A stretch of DNA of 64,000 bases from Carallia brachiata (lineage: Eukaryota > Streptophyta > Magnoliopsida > Malpighiales > Rhizophoraceae), in the NCBI GenBank assembly GCA_021464245.1, contig JADCRB010000037.1, forward strand, positions 6,180,861-6,244,860. The letters run 5' to 3'. Below the pieces are notes generated by a model. That model searched no databases. It saw only the letters and a program-made list of their open reading frames with translations, and had not been told where the DNA came from. Below, one piece after another: positions 22,990 through 34,351 of the stretch. Position 1 is the first letter of the stretch. Each line of letters opens with the position of its first letter. The position numbers were made by a program, and so were the translations under genes.

Positions 22990-23130
22990 TCATGAAGGGT
23001 GAGCGTAAGTGTAACGCTAAGGTTCCTCCATTGTGACTTGGAGGTCACAAGTTCCAAGTTGCTAAAATACTATCTATAAAATAGGAGGGTAGTATGACCC
23101 TTCCCTATATCAAAGCCTCGTGCATTGAGA
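22990..23130 (+). repeat. SINE fragment
   Basis: Contains gtaacgctaaggttcctccattgtgac and ggaggtcacaagttcc, tRNA-like A and B box remnants, then a body ending cctcgtgcattgaga. It is related in sequence to the fragment at 22196-22365. Confidence 0.5.
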
Positions 23131-23976
23131 TACTGTCTAAATTGACTGAATTCTAGGGTGCTGTGGTGCGGGATGTAAATTTCTCAGAAGAACAATTGAA
23201 GTTCTTGTCACTAGCTAAAGCACAAGGTTCTCACCTTTTAAAATAACGAAACGACTCATTGGCTATAATTCATTGAGCTGCAAGTTGTAGACAAATAAAC
23301 TAGAAATTTTATACAATGCTTATATCCTTGCAGGGTGTACGGTTGCTATGATTCTTAAGCATCTGGTGCACAATAAAGGCTAAACGCTAATATTTGCAGC
23401 TTATTCAGTTGGTTTGATTCCATTTTCTCAAGACATTGAATCAAGTTTGTCAAAGCAGCTAATACTGAGAAAAAATGGAGACTTAGGTTTGGGTGGGGCG
23501 AGGGGAAAGAGAGAGAGCTGTGAGAGTAAGAGAACTGAGAGGGCGGGCAGTCAGGTAGAAGAAGAACAAGATATGTGAGAGAGCGAGTGAGAGAGAGAGA
23601 GGGAGAGATAGCTGTGTCGGTCGGACGAAGGGTGAGGTGAGGGGGAGCAGTGTCTGTAAAGTCTTTCCATTTAAATTCTTGCCCTTTTTTTACCAAATTA
23701 CCAGACCAAAAAATCTTAGTTCAACAACGCACGCAAAGAATTGGGGTGCAGGGGGAGAAAAATCCCAAAAGAAAGATCACAATTGTAAGCCAATTACATT
23801 TCATGGGATGGAATGTGAAGAAAACATTAAATTGTAACGAAATTGAATTGAAACCTACTTACCTCTATCGCTCTAGGGCTGGATTATCCTATTGTCTTAT
23901 TTGTTGTTGGTGATGGTCGTTGTCGTTGGAGTCCTCGTCGTCATCGTCGTCGGCGGCGGCAGTGAGAGTGAAATTT

Positions 23977-24004
<28 letters not shown>

Positions 24005-24007
<3 letters not shown>

Positions 24008-24493
24008 CGTGCCGAGAGGAGTAAGACCGGATCTTCTTATTTCCCCTCGAAAAACAGAAGATCGTATCTTCTTAATTACAGTCAGAATAGAATAGAAGGC
24101 AAAGAGAGCAACCCTCGCTATTTATTTTGAAATGATATATTCAGTAATTATCAACAATTATACTTATACAGTACAGATAATAACTAATACAAAAATAATA
24201 TATATATAAAAAAAAAAACTGTCAACTTGATAGACCTTTGCAAAGAAGGAAAGAAAGACCGTTCTTTAAATAATAAAATTTTTAATAATAATAATGGGCT
24301 TTTTAACTGGGCATTTCTTTTTTTTTTTTTTTGTTGGGAATCCAATGACAAACACCAGTAAAGCATCAATGCTTCTTCACCGGGCATTTAATTGTGAGTC
24401 AGTCAGAGAGAGAGATAGGAATTGCCCAGCGCATTCCATTCTACAAGGAGCAACAACCACCAAGAGAAGAGAAGAGACGAGAAGCAGCTGGAG
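24005..24493. promoter_or_regulatory. Intergenic space between divergent CDP-DAG synthase and WRNIP1 genes
   Basis: The likely synthase leader ends near 24004 (minus strand), and the WRNIP1 ATG is at 24494 (plus strand). Both promoters must therefore lie within about 500 bases, unless WRNIP1 is transcribed from further left. The stretch is AT-rich with T and A homopolymers. Shared regulation is possible but not shown by the sequence. Confidence 0.4.
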
Positions 24494-24642
24494 ATGGAGC
24501 AGCTGCTTAGCATGGGATTCCCAAAAGAATTGGCTGCCCAAGCTCTGGCCGCCACCGGCGGCAACTCCACTCTCAGAGCCACCGATTGGATTCTCTCCCG
24601 CAATAATCACTCTAAAAATAATGATAATAATAATAATAGTAG

Positions 24643-24680
<38 letters not shown>

Positions 24681-26433
24681 CCCCATCTTTCATTGCCTCT
24701 GCCCTCAAAAGAAAACCCTAAGCACCATTCAGAGTCAGACATCATCAACCCTTCTGCTCCTCCTCCTCCGCCTCACGCTTTCCAGCCCAAGCTCGAACGT
24801 TTCTTCTATTCGCAGTCCAAAGCAGAGTCCTTTCCACCTGCCACCCCAACCCCAACCTCAACAACAGTTCAACAGCAATCTGAACCTCAGCTAGACCCAT
24901 CCTTAAAGCAAAGCGAAAAACGCAGAGACGAGGAGGACGACGACGACCACCACCACCACTTTAAACGACACATCGATGCAGCCCAAGATGCCTCCAAATC
25001 TGACAAAGAATCTAAGCGTCCCAAATTACTAGCATCTAGCAGTTACAGCAACAACAACAACAACAACAACAAGCAGCCTCCCCATGTGCCCTTATCGGAG
25101 CGCATGCGTCCCCGCACTATAGACGACGTCGTTGGCCAAGAGCACCTTCTGGCTCCAAACTGTCTCCTCCGCTCTGCCATCCACTGCAATCGCCTCCCTT
25201 CAATCATCCTCTGGGGTCCCCCGGCACAGGTAAGACCTCCATTGCCAAAGCCATTGCCAATTCCCTCCCCGCTCCTACTGCTCCCAGCCCACTGCTGCTA
25301 CCCACCTCATCCTCCTCCTCTTCTTTTTGTTTCTATCGTTTTATCTATTTGTCTGCCGTCACTTGCGGGGAAAGGATGTGAAAGATGCCGTTGATGATGC
25401 TAGGAAAATTTCTAAACTCAAGAAAAATGGGAAAAGGACTGTGTTGTTTGTTGATGAAGTCCATCGTTTTAACAAGTCCCAGCAGGATTCTTTCTTGCCC
25501 TTCATTGAAGATGGTAGCATTGTTTTTATGGGTGCCACCACTGAGAACCCTTCCTTCCACTTGATTACTCCCCTCCTCTCTCGCTGTAGAGTTCTCACTC
25601 TTAGCCCCCTGCAGCCTCACCATTTGCGCACCATTCTGATGCGGGCAATACATGATGCTGAACTCGGACTCCCTAAAAGCTTAGAATTCCAAGTCCAAGT
25701 GTCTGATGATGCCGTTCAGTTTTTGTCGGCTAATTCTGATGGTGATGCGCGTGTGGCCTTGAACGCCTTGGAAATTTCTGCCACTACTGCAGCTTCCCGA
25801 TTCTCAAATGCTGACCTCCTCAATGCCAATCCAGATACGGTGGCAATTGTTGCTTTGGATGATGTAAAGGAGGCATTTCTATGCAAGCATCTCGCTTATG
25901 ACAGAGCAGGGGAAGAGCACTATAATTTAGTTAGTGCACTTCACAAATCTATGAGAGGAAGCGATGCTGATGCATCCATTTATTGGTTGGCGAGGATGTT
26001 AGAAGGCGGTGAGCAGCCTCTTTATATTGCGAGGCGTTTGATAAGATTTGCAAGTGAGGATGTTGGTTTGGCTGATCCATCAGCCCTTAACCAGGCTGTT
26101 GCTTGCTATCAAGCTTGCCATTTCCTTGGCATGCCCGAGTGCAATGTAATTCTTGCCCAATGTGTGGCCTACTTGGCTTTGGCTCCCAAATCAATTTCTG
26201 TTTACCGAGCAATAGAGGCTGCCCAGAAGGCTGTCAGGGAATCAGTTGGACAAAATGAGAGAGTCCCCCTTCATTTGAGGAATGCACCTACCAAGTTAAT
26301 GAAAGAGCTTGGGTATGGGAAGGGGTATATCTACACTCCCGAAGATCCCTCTTCAATGCAAAGCTATTTACCGCCCTCCCTGCAAGGCTACAAGTTTCTT
26401 GATTGGCCAGGCAGAAATACCAGCAATGGATGA
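24494..26433 (+). CDS. WRNIP1: WRNIP1/MgsA-family AAA+ ATPase with N-terminal UBA-like segment, frame broken three times
   Basis: Replication and repair ATPase of the RarA/Mgs1/WRNIP1 family. It has no introns. The start MEQLLSMGFPKELAAQALAATG is a UBA-like helix set (residues 1-40). A linker follows with Asn runs and a LERFFYSQ motif, then the AAA+ core: VPLSERMRPRTIDDVVGQEHLL, Walker A from about 25215 (GPP then GTGKTS), Walker B VLFVDEVHRFNKSQQDSFLP, sensor GATTENPSFHLI, and the C-terminal RarA domain ending GRNTSNG. Three frame breaks are seen: one extra base in the AAT microsatellite near 24640, one missing base in the C run 25218-25222 inside the P-loop, and one missing base at the G run 25367-25370. 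Undoing them gives 646 residues. The downstream 1.06 kb is clean. The long frame starting at 24294 is not the real start, because it bypasses the UBA segment. Confidence 0.92.
24610..24681 (+). repeat. (AAT)n microsatellite inside the WRNIP1 coding region
   Basis: A run of about 15-20 AAT/ATA units coding mainly for Asn in the correct frame. It contains a frame break around tagtagataat (24636-24646). A second Asn run (AAC repeats) is at 25050-25071. Length variation here would change the Asn run or the frame. Confidence 0.8.
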
Positions 26434-29400
26434 CAAGCTTTCTGCATTTTGATCACTGCTTCTGTGTCTCGGAGCTGGTAGCTATGCTAGTTAACATCTC
26501 TCTCTTTTTTGCCCTTTTTTTCTTTTTCTTTTTTTTTTTTTGGGCAGGTGTCCTTGAATGTTCTTATTGTAAATTCAGGAGCTCTTCAGGTACGGTTTTA
26601 ACACAATTTTTGCTTTTATAACTGGACAGACATGTGATGAGGAAAGACACAGACAAATCCAGTGTACTGTGCGTGCTAGGTAGTTCTATATCTTACATCT
26701 ACATCGAGCTTTTGTTTTATGCTGCTTAAAGATTCTATGGCTGATGTTTAAGATATCCCATCATGAATAATTAACAGAAACAACGGCAAAGAAGCAAACT
26801 AACGTGACAGAGAAGATGCAGCTGCATTTGATCACTTTTGCGAGTTGTAGATTTGCAGCAAAACCTGAATAACTCTATACAGTGTTTTTTTTTTTTTTTT
26901 TCTGTGCCCTCTTCTCCTCACCTGCAGCGAGCATTTTTTTCCCCCCCTTTTATCCCACTTTTTACTGTGGCAAGCAACTGCTTTTGGGAAATCTCAGGGA
27001 GACGCAACTGGAAATTTTCAGTTGGGCCATTTAGCGTTTAATTTGAGACCGAGGTCACCTGAACAAAATTTGGATTGTGTTCAAATGCAGAATTACCTTG
27101 ACATGCACAATATAACTTGCGTGTTTCAATAAACCCCTGAATTTCCATACTAACTACTAAATTACAAGATCACATGAATGGAAGCGACAACTTACAACAT
27201 CAATGAGTTTACGCATAGGATGCAAGCAAAACCAAATTGGCTTAGAACAGGATCATACCAAAGAATATGACTCACAATAGGATCACCGATGGCTGATTTA
27301 TCTAGGTCCATTGGGATGACAAAGGAACTTATACGTTGGTTTAATTTAAGAGAAGACCAAAAGGCTAACTGCTGTGAAACTATGCTTTCATAGATGCAAA
27401 GAAAATCCAGCAAGAATGAGATGGGGAAAGAGAACAAATGAAGGAAGGGGAAACGAGAGAAAGAAGGCCTCCCTTGGCCTATGCCTATGCTTTGCCATAT
27501 ATACATTAAAAAGTTGTTGGGCTTGGCTTTTGTTTTGTTGTAATTATTGGTTGTTTTATGCTTATGTTTTGTTTGCTTATGCAATGTAGTCTCTGGTATT
27601 TGGAGGGCAGTAAAGGTGAGGGAATCTATCCATCTATCTATCTATACATATATCTACTAAATTTATGACGTTAGGATGCCAAATGGCATAGTTCTTCATC
27701 TTTTTAAGCCATTTTTTAGTGTTTTCTTAGTTGGCTTATGTTCTGTTTGATTGTGAGTGAAGTTGAAGCTTTCTGTTTTTTTTCTTTTGTCAGCCATTGA
27801 TTTATCGGTTGTTTGAATTGCTCGATTGATCTAGTTATTAAGGCATTATTAACTGTTCAACCTTGCTCCCTCTGTCCTTCCCCTTCTCTCGACAAGGTAT
27901 GTGCCATTTCTTCTTCTTCTTCTTCTTCTTTTTCCATCTCCAAAAATTTCTTACTTCAAAGTGGGTATCTGTGTGGTACAGTGCTTGAAAGTGGTTATTT
28001 TTGGATAACAATCCTTTCGTAAACTCTCTGTATGTTGCTACAATTTTCGGGGATTAATTAATATGGAGAGTGATAATTTTTTTGCCATTATCAACGAATT
28101 CCAAGACTAAGAGGCATGCCAATACAGGCTTGTAGGTAATCATATCAACACAAAATAGTAAGGCTCTGTAAATCGATTGGCAGGCACCCAAATGAAATGT
28201 TCAGAAAATACTAGTAGATGGGTCATGGGTGCTACTGTTTAGAATTTAGAGATTCCGCTCATTGTGCAGTTTTACTTTCAGTAAGGATGGTTTCATATTT
28301 TTCGTAGATTAATATATTATCGTCTTCATGCTTCTTTTGTATGCTAGAACCGATGGAATGTCAAATCAAGAAAGAGTTTAGTCGTCAAGTATCTCCAGTA
28401 CGAGGTTCCAGGCAATTATTTCTGAAATGCTAATTCCTTGTGTTGTTTCCACCTAATCATGGCAACTAAAATTTGTTGGTCTTTTAGCAGCAGCTGCAGC
28501 CCTTATAGGCACCTAATTATTGCATGTGTGTTTGGAATTAAGACTTCAAAATTAGGTTTCTGTTTGGTGAAGTTTGAATACCAATCCTGCTAAAACCTCC
28601 ACAAATTTGTATGCTACTACTGCAAGCACCCAGATAATTTAACTTTATTCATGAAAAACACAAAAGTCGATTAGCAGCTAAAGCTATTATTGTGTGCTAA
28701 TGTATTTTGCTTAGTTCACAGCCTTTTTCATTTTCCAGCAAAAAGGGATTAAGTATGCCCAATCCATTGTGCATTAAGAAACCAAGAAATGTGAAATGAA
28801 TCTGATGGAGAAAATAATCGAGAAATTTCGAAGGAAAAAGAAAAGCATAAGGTTGTCCAATGTATGTGCATGACTGGCTGCTGAAGTGACCAAGAAAATT
28901 TAGAAAAGAACTTGGGAAAGTCTTGAGCATGTTGGGACTTATTTGATTGGTTCATGGGAATGAAACCAAGCTGTCCTTCTGCCATGTGACATGAATCAAT
29001 TATTAATTTCTCAACCATTTTCTTGTGATTAACCATGATCCTGATCCAGAAAAAAAAAAAAAAAAAACCATGATCCTGATCCATATGAGGTGGCCAATCT
29101 ACATTGTATCAAATTCAGTTAATTTTGTAATTATATTTCTATTGTCAGTTAATTTAAAAAAAAAAAGGATGGAATCTTATCCTCTACAATTTGATCCCGA
29201 CACTTCAAAACGATTTTAAGTAAGACACTTCAAAACGATTTTAAGTAAGTTGTCAATTCTAACGACTTTGATACAATGATCATTTTCTTATTTCATTTGG
29301 TTAACACTAACAGTGGCATTCACAAAAATGAGTTTTTTTTTTTTTTTTTAAAGACACACATGTCAACTAAGTTGCTGCCTGTGAGTTTATTATTGGATAC

Positions 29401-29927
29401 TAGACCTATATTTTTCTTCTGTAATTTTATGAGCCCAATCAATTGTTCATTAGTTGTCCAAAAGGAAAAACAAAAATCATTTGCTTATTTCAATAAAGAT
29501 TAGAGATAGGAAAAGGGTAGAGGGTCGCGTGAGGATGTAGGTCTTGTAGCGGGTCTTGCATTTTTTTTCTTTTTTTTTTTTAATTTTTTAGAAAAATTTA
29601 TAATGTATATACAATTAAAATAAATAATATAAAAAATAAGAAAAAAATATATAATATATACAATTATTAAAAATATTATTGCTTGTACAGTTATTAAACA
29701 AATTTTTATACACTTTCTTTTTATACGGTGGGTACGTGTTAGGCTAAACTCTTTTTTTTAAAAGGGCGTCTTCCGCGGACGACAGCTCGTGGCGTCAGGC
29801 CGTCTGCTTTTCCTGTATCCCCACCCCCTACTGGGCTCTATTCATTGATAGTGGGACTTGGGAGGTGTCATTACGGTTGAAGAAACCAAAGCATAGCAGT
29901 GAAAGAAATAAGTGAGAAATAGAAAGA
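26434..29927. other. Intergenic region between WRNIP1 and the dioxygenase gene
   Basis: The first part is the WRNIP1 3' region. The rest holds homopolymers, a TTC run (27909-27930), an ATCT run (27626-27650), a 25-base perfect tandem duplication (29199-29248), and a copy of accatgatcctgatcca on each side of an A run (about 29033-29083). I recognise no gene, tRNA or known element. The stretch before 29927 should contain the dioxygenase promoter. Confidence 0.45.
29199..29248 (+). repeat. 25-bp perfect tandem duplication
   Basis: The unit beginning gacacttcaaaacgatttta and ending agtaa occurs twice in direct succession. It is in intergenic sequence and has no recognised role. Confidence 0.85.
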
Positions 29928-32495
29928 ATGGAAATAGGAGGAGGAGGAGGGATCATAAATCTTGCTGGTACTGCTGCTAGGAGAGGCAGAGCCTGGCGGA
30001 GGCACGCATCACAGAGGTTCCTTTCCAATATATCCAGAACCCTTCGAACCGCCCTAGTCCCCACAACTTCAACGAGTACGACGACGATGGCGATAAGGCC
30101 GGTGGTTTTCCGGTGATCGATCTGACTGGATTGGAGAAGAGGAGAAGAGAGAATCAATTCGGGAGGTAATCGGAAAGGCTTGCAAGGAGTGGGGTGCCTT
30201 CCATGTGACCAACCACGGAGTGGATTTGGCTCTCCTGCAGCGTATGAGGAGCGTGGGGCGAGCTTTCTTTGAGGAACTCCCCTTCCAAGAGAAGCTCCAA
30301 TACTCGTGCGATCCCAATTCCCCCGCCTCTCAAGGATACGGCAGCAGGATGCTCGCTGCTCCTCCTCCTCCTCCTCTGCTTCCTCCTGCTTCTCATCCTC
30401 ATCCTCCACAGAAGAACAAAGACAACACCGCCGCCGACATCCTGGACTGGAGGGATTACTTCGACCACCACACCCTTCCCCTCCTCGCCGTGATCCTTGT
30501 CGATGGCCTCATTTCCCTCCCACTTACAGGTGGGTTAATTTGTTATTTATCTATTTAGCACCAGTTAATATCATTATTATCATTTATTTGTTATGTATTA
30601 CTATGCTATTCTTTCCTTCTTTTTGTGTTTGGGGCTTCCAGAATCTACAGGTGGTCTTGTTTTCCTGTTATGCTTCCGTTCCGTTGGTTCATTCATTCAT
30701 TCATTCATTCAATCATTCCAGGGAAGTTGTAGGGGGTACAGTGATGAGATGAAGGTGTTGGCTCAGAAGCTGTTGGGGCTGATATCAGAGAGCGTGGGGC
30801 TCCCAATGTCCCATATTGAGCATGCTGTTACTGACGGTGGTGTTGGGGATTTCTATCAGAACATAACCGTTAGCTACTACCCACCCGTCCTCAGCCCCAC
30901 CTCACCCTCGGTCTCCAGTCCCACTCTGATATGGGTGCCCTCACTTTGTTGATTCAAGATGACGTTCCTGGCCTTGAGATTTCTAAACATTCGCACTGGT
31001 TCACTGTCCCCACTCTTCCCCATGCCATTCTTGTCCTTCTTGCTGACCAAACTGAGGTTATTCTTTTTTTTTTTCCCCTGTTTTTCTTTTTTTCCCAATT
31101 AGTTTTGGGCTACTTGTTTGACCATCACAAGGAAATTTAAAGAAAAAAAAAAAGAGCAAATTTATTGACTTCTACAGTCCTCTTGCTCATCTGCGTTGTT
31201 TTTTTAGGTTAAGTTTTTTGTCCTTGTTTTCTCATTTTGCATCTGTCTTACCTTTCACTTGCACTAATTAATCATTAATTTGGTTTTTGTTTCCTTTCGT
31301 TTCCCCCATTCCTTTTGAATTGCTAGGAAATTCATGATAATATTTTTTTTATGTTTCTGCATGCACATAATCCATTCGATTTATCCGTCTGTGGACTGGA
31401 TACTTGGTCATAATACATAGTCCACGTTTTGTGATGAGGAGATTAGATTAAAATGAGGATTCTTTGTGCAATTAAGTAAACAGAAATAGAGCAGACTTTT
31501 GTAGTTTGGAGTCAAGTTTTGTGCACTCACAAGAGTGTGGTAACTTGGGTGCAGTATAGTTACTTTATCAATAAATATACTTAATTTTGCCAAAAAAAAA
31601 ATTCCACGTTTAGTTTCCCCATGCATGGATTTTGGATATAACCTGTTCATAACAATTTCTAAAGCTCGAGTAATATTAGTCCGACAGAGAACAAACTTTG
31701 TTTTGTCTCCATGATACTTGTGCATTATTGAAATTTGTTTTCGGAGTAGTTTCTTCAAAGATGCATAGGGCTTATTTCTGGCATTGGCTGCTTGAATCTC
31801 ACATCTTCCATTTGCGATTGGATTAAGCACTTGGCTGAACTTAACCTTTTGGATTATGTCTAGCCTTTGGAAACAGCAATAATGCTTTAGTCAGCTGTTT
31901 CTTATTTAGCTGGTTTTTGCACAGCTGTTGCTGAGCAATGTGCCTGTGGCACCCTTGTTGTTCTTGTGGCGTAATGTGCTTCTTCATGAGAGAAAAAAGT
32001 CACTTTTGCTGGTTTGAATGAAAATAGGGAATTCCATGTTTTCTAGTAGTTGTACTGCTTTTCTTGCAACTACTGGACTTCAGGACTCTAATTATCAACC
32101 ATATTAGTCTTGCTGATCTTTTGTAATTTCATACTTGCCCAATAAAAAGTCTTAAACATGGCTACAGCATGTAGTGATGCTATGAGCTAGAAATTACTGT
32201 TGCACACAGAGAGATGATCATGTCATCTTTGTCCCTTTTTCTGCAGATTATTACGAATGGTATATACAAGAGTGCTGAGCATCGAGCTGTAACAAACTCC
32301 AGTAGGGCACGGCTCTCAGTTGCCACCTTTCATGATCCAGCTGGGAGTTTGAAGGTATCTCCGGCTCCGGAGCTTGTCAATGGTTCGTTCCCTTGTAAGT
32401 ACCGGGAGGTTTGGTATGGAGACTATGTTTCATCGTGGTATACTAAAGGTCCTGGGGGAAAACGAAACATTGATGCACTGCTAATTGATTCTTAG
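29928..32495 (+). CDS. 2-oxoglutarate/Fe(II)-dependent dioxygenase (DOXC class), frame broken five times
   Basis: Soluble oxygenase of the large plant specialised-metabolism and hormone family; the substrate is not known. Exons are 29928-30529, 30722-31056 and 32247-32495, all GT-AG. The N-terminal half contains GGFPVIDLTGLE, EVIGKACKEWGAFHVTNHGV and the segment ILDWRDYFDHHTLPL. The core has NITVSYYPP, the iron ligands in LGLQSHSDMGALT (His and Asp) and SAEHRAV (His), and the 2-oxoglutarate-binding Arg-x-Ser in RARLS. The C terminus GDYVSSWYTKGPGGKRNIDA is intact. Single missing bases are inferred near 29985, 30150, 30485, 30734 and 30885. Restoring them makes exon phases agree and gives 396 residues, a little longer than the usual 340-380. 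The start follows an in-frame family-like N terminus and is less certain than the rest. Similarity is to the SRG1/JRG21-like broad group. Confidence 0.85.
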
Positions 32496-34351
32496 CTCGA
32501 GGACTGTAATCGTTGTTTGTATATTGTTATCTACTCCATCATTTTAATTAATTTTTATATTCTTGTCTCACGCCCGAGTATTGTCACTATATATCTGACC
32601 CGACTTTTGATCCCAATGAGAAGCTGCTAGATTATCGGCTGCTAGTTTGGCAACACTGTGTTAAACGAGCATCTATATAATATCTCTATTTTTTTGTAAT
32701 AAGCTTGCGACAGGGCTGCCTTCTCTGCATTTGTCTGGGCTAGAATTCATCAAATCACTTGCTCTCTTCTTATTCTACTTAATCAGTTCACCTCCCGCAA
32801 TCAATGGTCATTGCAATTGCATTAAACTTTTTAAAGCTTAATTTCTATTTCCAGAACGAATCCATTGTTTATTGATCCGTGTTGCAAGAAGTGCGTCTTC
32901 AATGTCTCTCACTATTTCTCTGATGATACGGGGAATTAAGAATTAGGAGGCTTTAACCTTTGTTTTTAGGGGTGATGACCGGTTTCGTTCAAATTGAAAT
33001 TTGACCGTCTGCTAACTGAAATAAAAAATGGGACCGGCCAGCCGGTTTCAATTTTAAATCTGGAACTTCTCCAGATAGCGATTGGGCTTCGGTTCTTCCT
33101 TTAAGAATTAGGTAATCGGTGGTTCGGAACCTCAATCTCGACCGTTGTTGAGTAAAGCAGAGGAACCTTAATCTGGAATTTATCAGGATAGCAATTCGGT
33201 TTTAGTTCTTTCTTTTAAGAATTATGGGATTCGGAACCTCAATCTCAACCGTTGTTGAGTAAAGTAGAGGATAATATCTTTGATAAAACGCGTTGGAATT
33301 TGTTACTGGAATCATTTGAGGCACAGAAAATAATTGTAAATCGTTAAATAAAGATTTGTACGACTTTATAACTGAAAGATGTTTTCACTGCCAGAGCGAG
33401 CCAATTAACCAGATGCAATAGAGATTACATACTAACAGTAAAAACAAAATAAATGAAAAAATTATAAAGGTAATAAATCACCAGTAGTTGGATTCCTTCA
33501 AATTTTGAAGAGGGTACATAAGTAGTCTAATTAAATTAATATTTAATTAAATCCAAACCTTTCATTATTTAAAATTTCTCTCTTTAATTTAATTGGAATT
33601 CAATTTTTACAATTTTAAGTTGTTTTTTCACTATCAAACTGGTCTGCAAAATGGAAACCGTTAGATAACTAAAACCAAATTGGATGGTCCAAAAGGACAA
33701 TTCAATTAAAATCTACGATATAAACGGTAGTTCAAATAAACGGTAGTTCAAAAGCGGCGACCTTCGTCAAGTTAAGTGAGATGTGTGAATTGAGTGTAGC
33801 CCCAGTGATTGAGAACAATGACTGTCTACCGTACGATCCGAAGTTCCACTCTTAAATCTTTCTCGCATAATTTTCTCTCTCCCTATCGTTCTAACAGCCC
33901 TAAAAAACCAAAAAAGTTAGAAGTGAGATGTGCTGCCTTTCTCAGAAAGGGAAAAAAAACAAATTTAAGTTCCTTAAAACCGTGAAACAGATTTTTGCCG
34001 CATGCCAGTATTTCAACATTTAAGAAGGCAAATTGTAGCACACGAAAGGTTAGATACATCGTAAACCATTCTGAAACTTGGGCCGTAATTTCTCTAACCC
34101 TAAAAAGTACTTGTAAATAGTTTTTTAAATCTCAAAATGTTTGTTGTACGTATGCTACACCACTGCACACAAAGCAAAGATTTGACACACCCTAGATGGA
34201 AAATGGCAGAATTGCAAAGTTTAACTTGGTTGGGGAGAATTGCAATATAAATGCATGTGAGAACAATCAGTTATCTTTGCAGCAAAGTCCATCTCCAATC
34301 AAATGAACACGTTGGCAAAGCAACCCTAGAGAATATAATGATACAGCATTG
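32496..34351. other. Intergenic region between convergent dioxygenase and SPIKE1 genes
   Basis: The two genes converge here, so both 3' untranslated regions lie in this stretch. Between about 32960 and 33740 the sequence is rich in ggttcgg/accggtt/aaacggt motifs and contains a two-copy repeat. This suggests a decayed miniature element whose ends I could not fix. No gene is recognised. Confidence 0.45.
33057..33270 (+). repeat. Two diverged tandem copies of a ~105-bp unit
   Basis: Copies at 33057-33163 and 33170-33270 both run from aatctggaa... through ggaacctcaatctc(g/a)accgttgttgagtaaag, ending agagg. They differ at many positions, so the duplication is old. The unit may be internal to a miniature transposon. 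Confidence 0.75.

Larger units (their letters stand above)
21415..24010 (-). other. 5' leader intron and leader of the CDP-DAG synthase gene
   Basis: No coding exon upstream of 21414 fits the family, so this is interpreted as a long leader intron plus the 5' untranslated exon. GA-rich stretches on the + strand (CT on the gene strand) at 23585-23608 and 23970-24004 resemble plant 5' leaders, and the transcript probably begins near there. Several SINE-like insertions lie at 22196-23130. The exact leader splice sites are not established. Confidence 0.5.

Noticed and set aside
24294..25394. 366-codon frame that could be taken as the whole N terminus of WRNIP1
   Set aside because: Its first 110 residues do not match the family, and it skips the UBA-like start at 24494. 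It is open only because of the frame breaks in the AAT run and the P-loop.
28470..28520. Possible microRNA or small RNA hairpin near gcagcagctgcagccc
   Set aside because: The palindrome is short, and no extended foldback with miRNA-like arms could be seen by eye.
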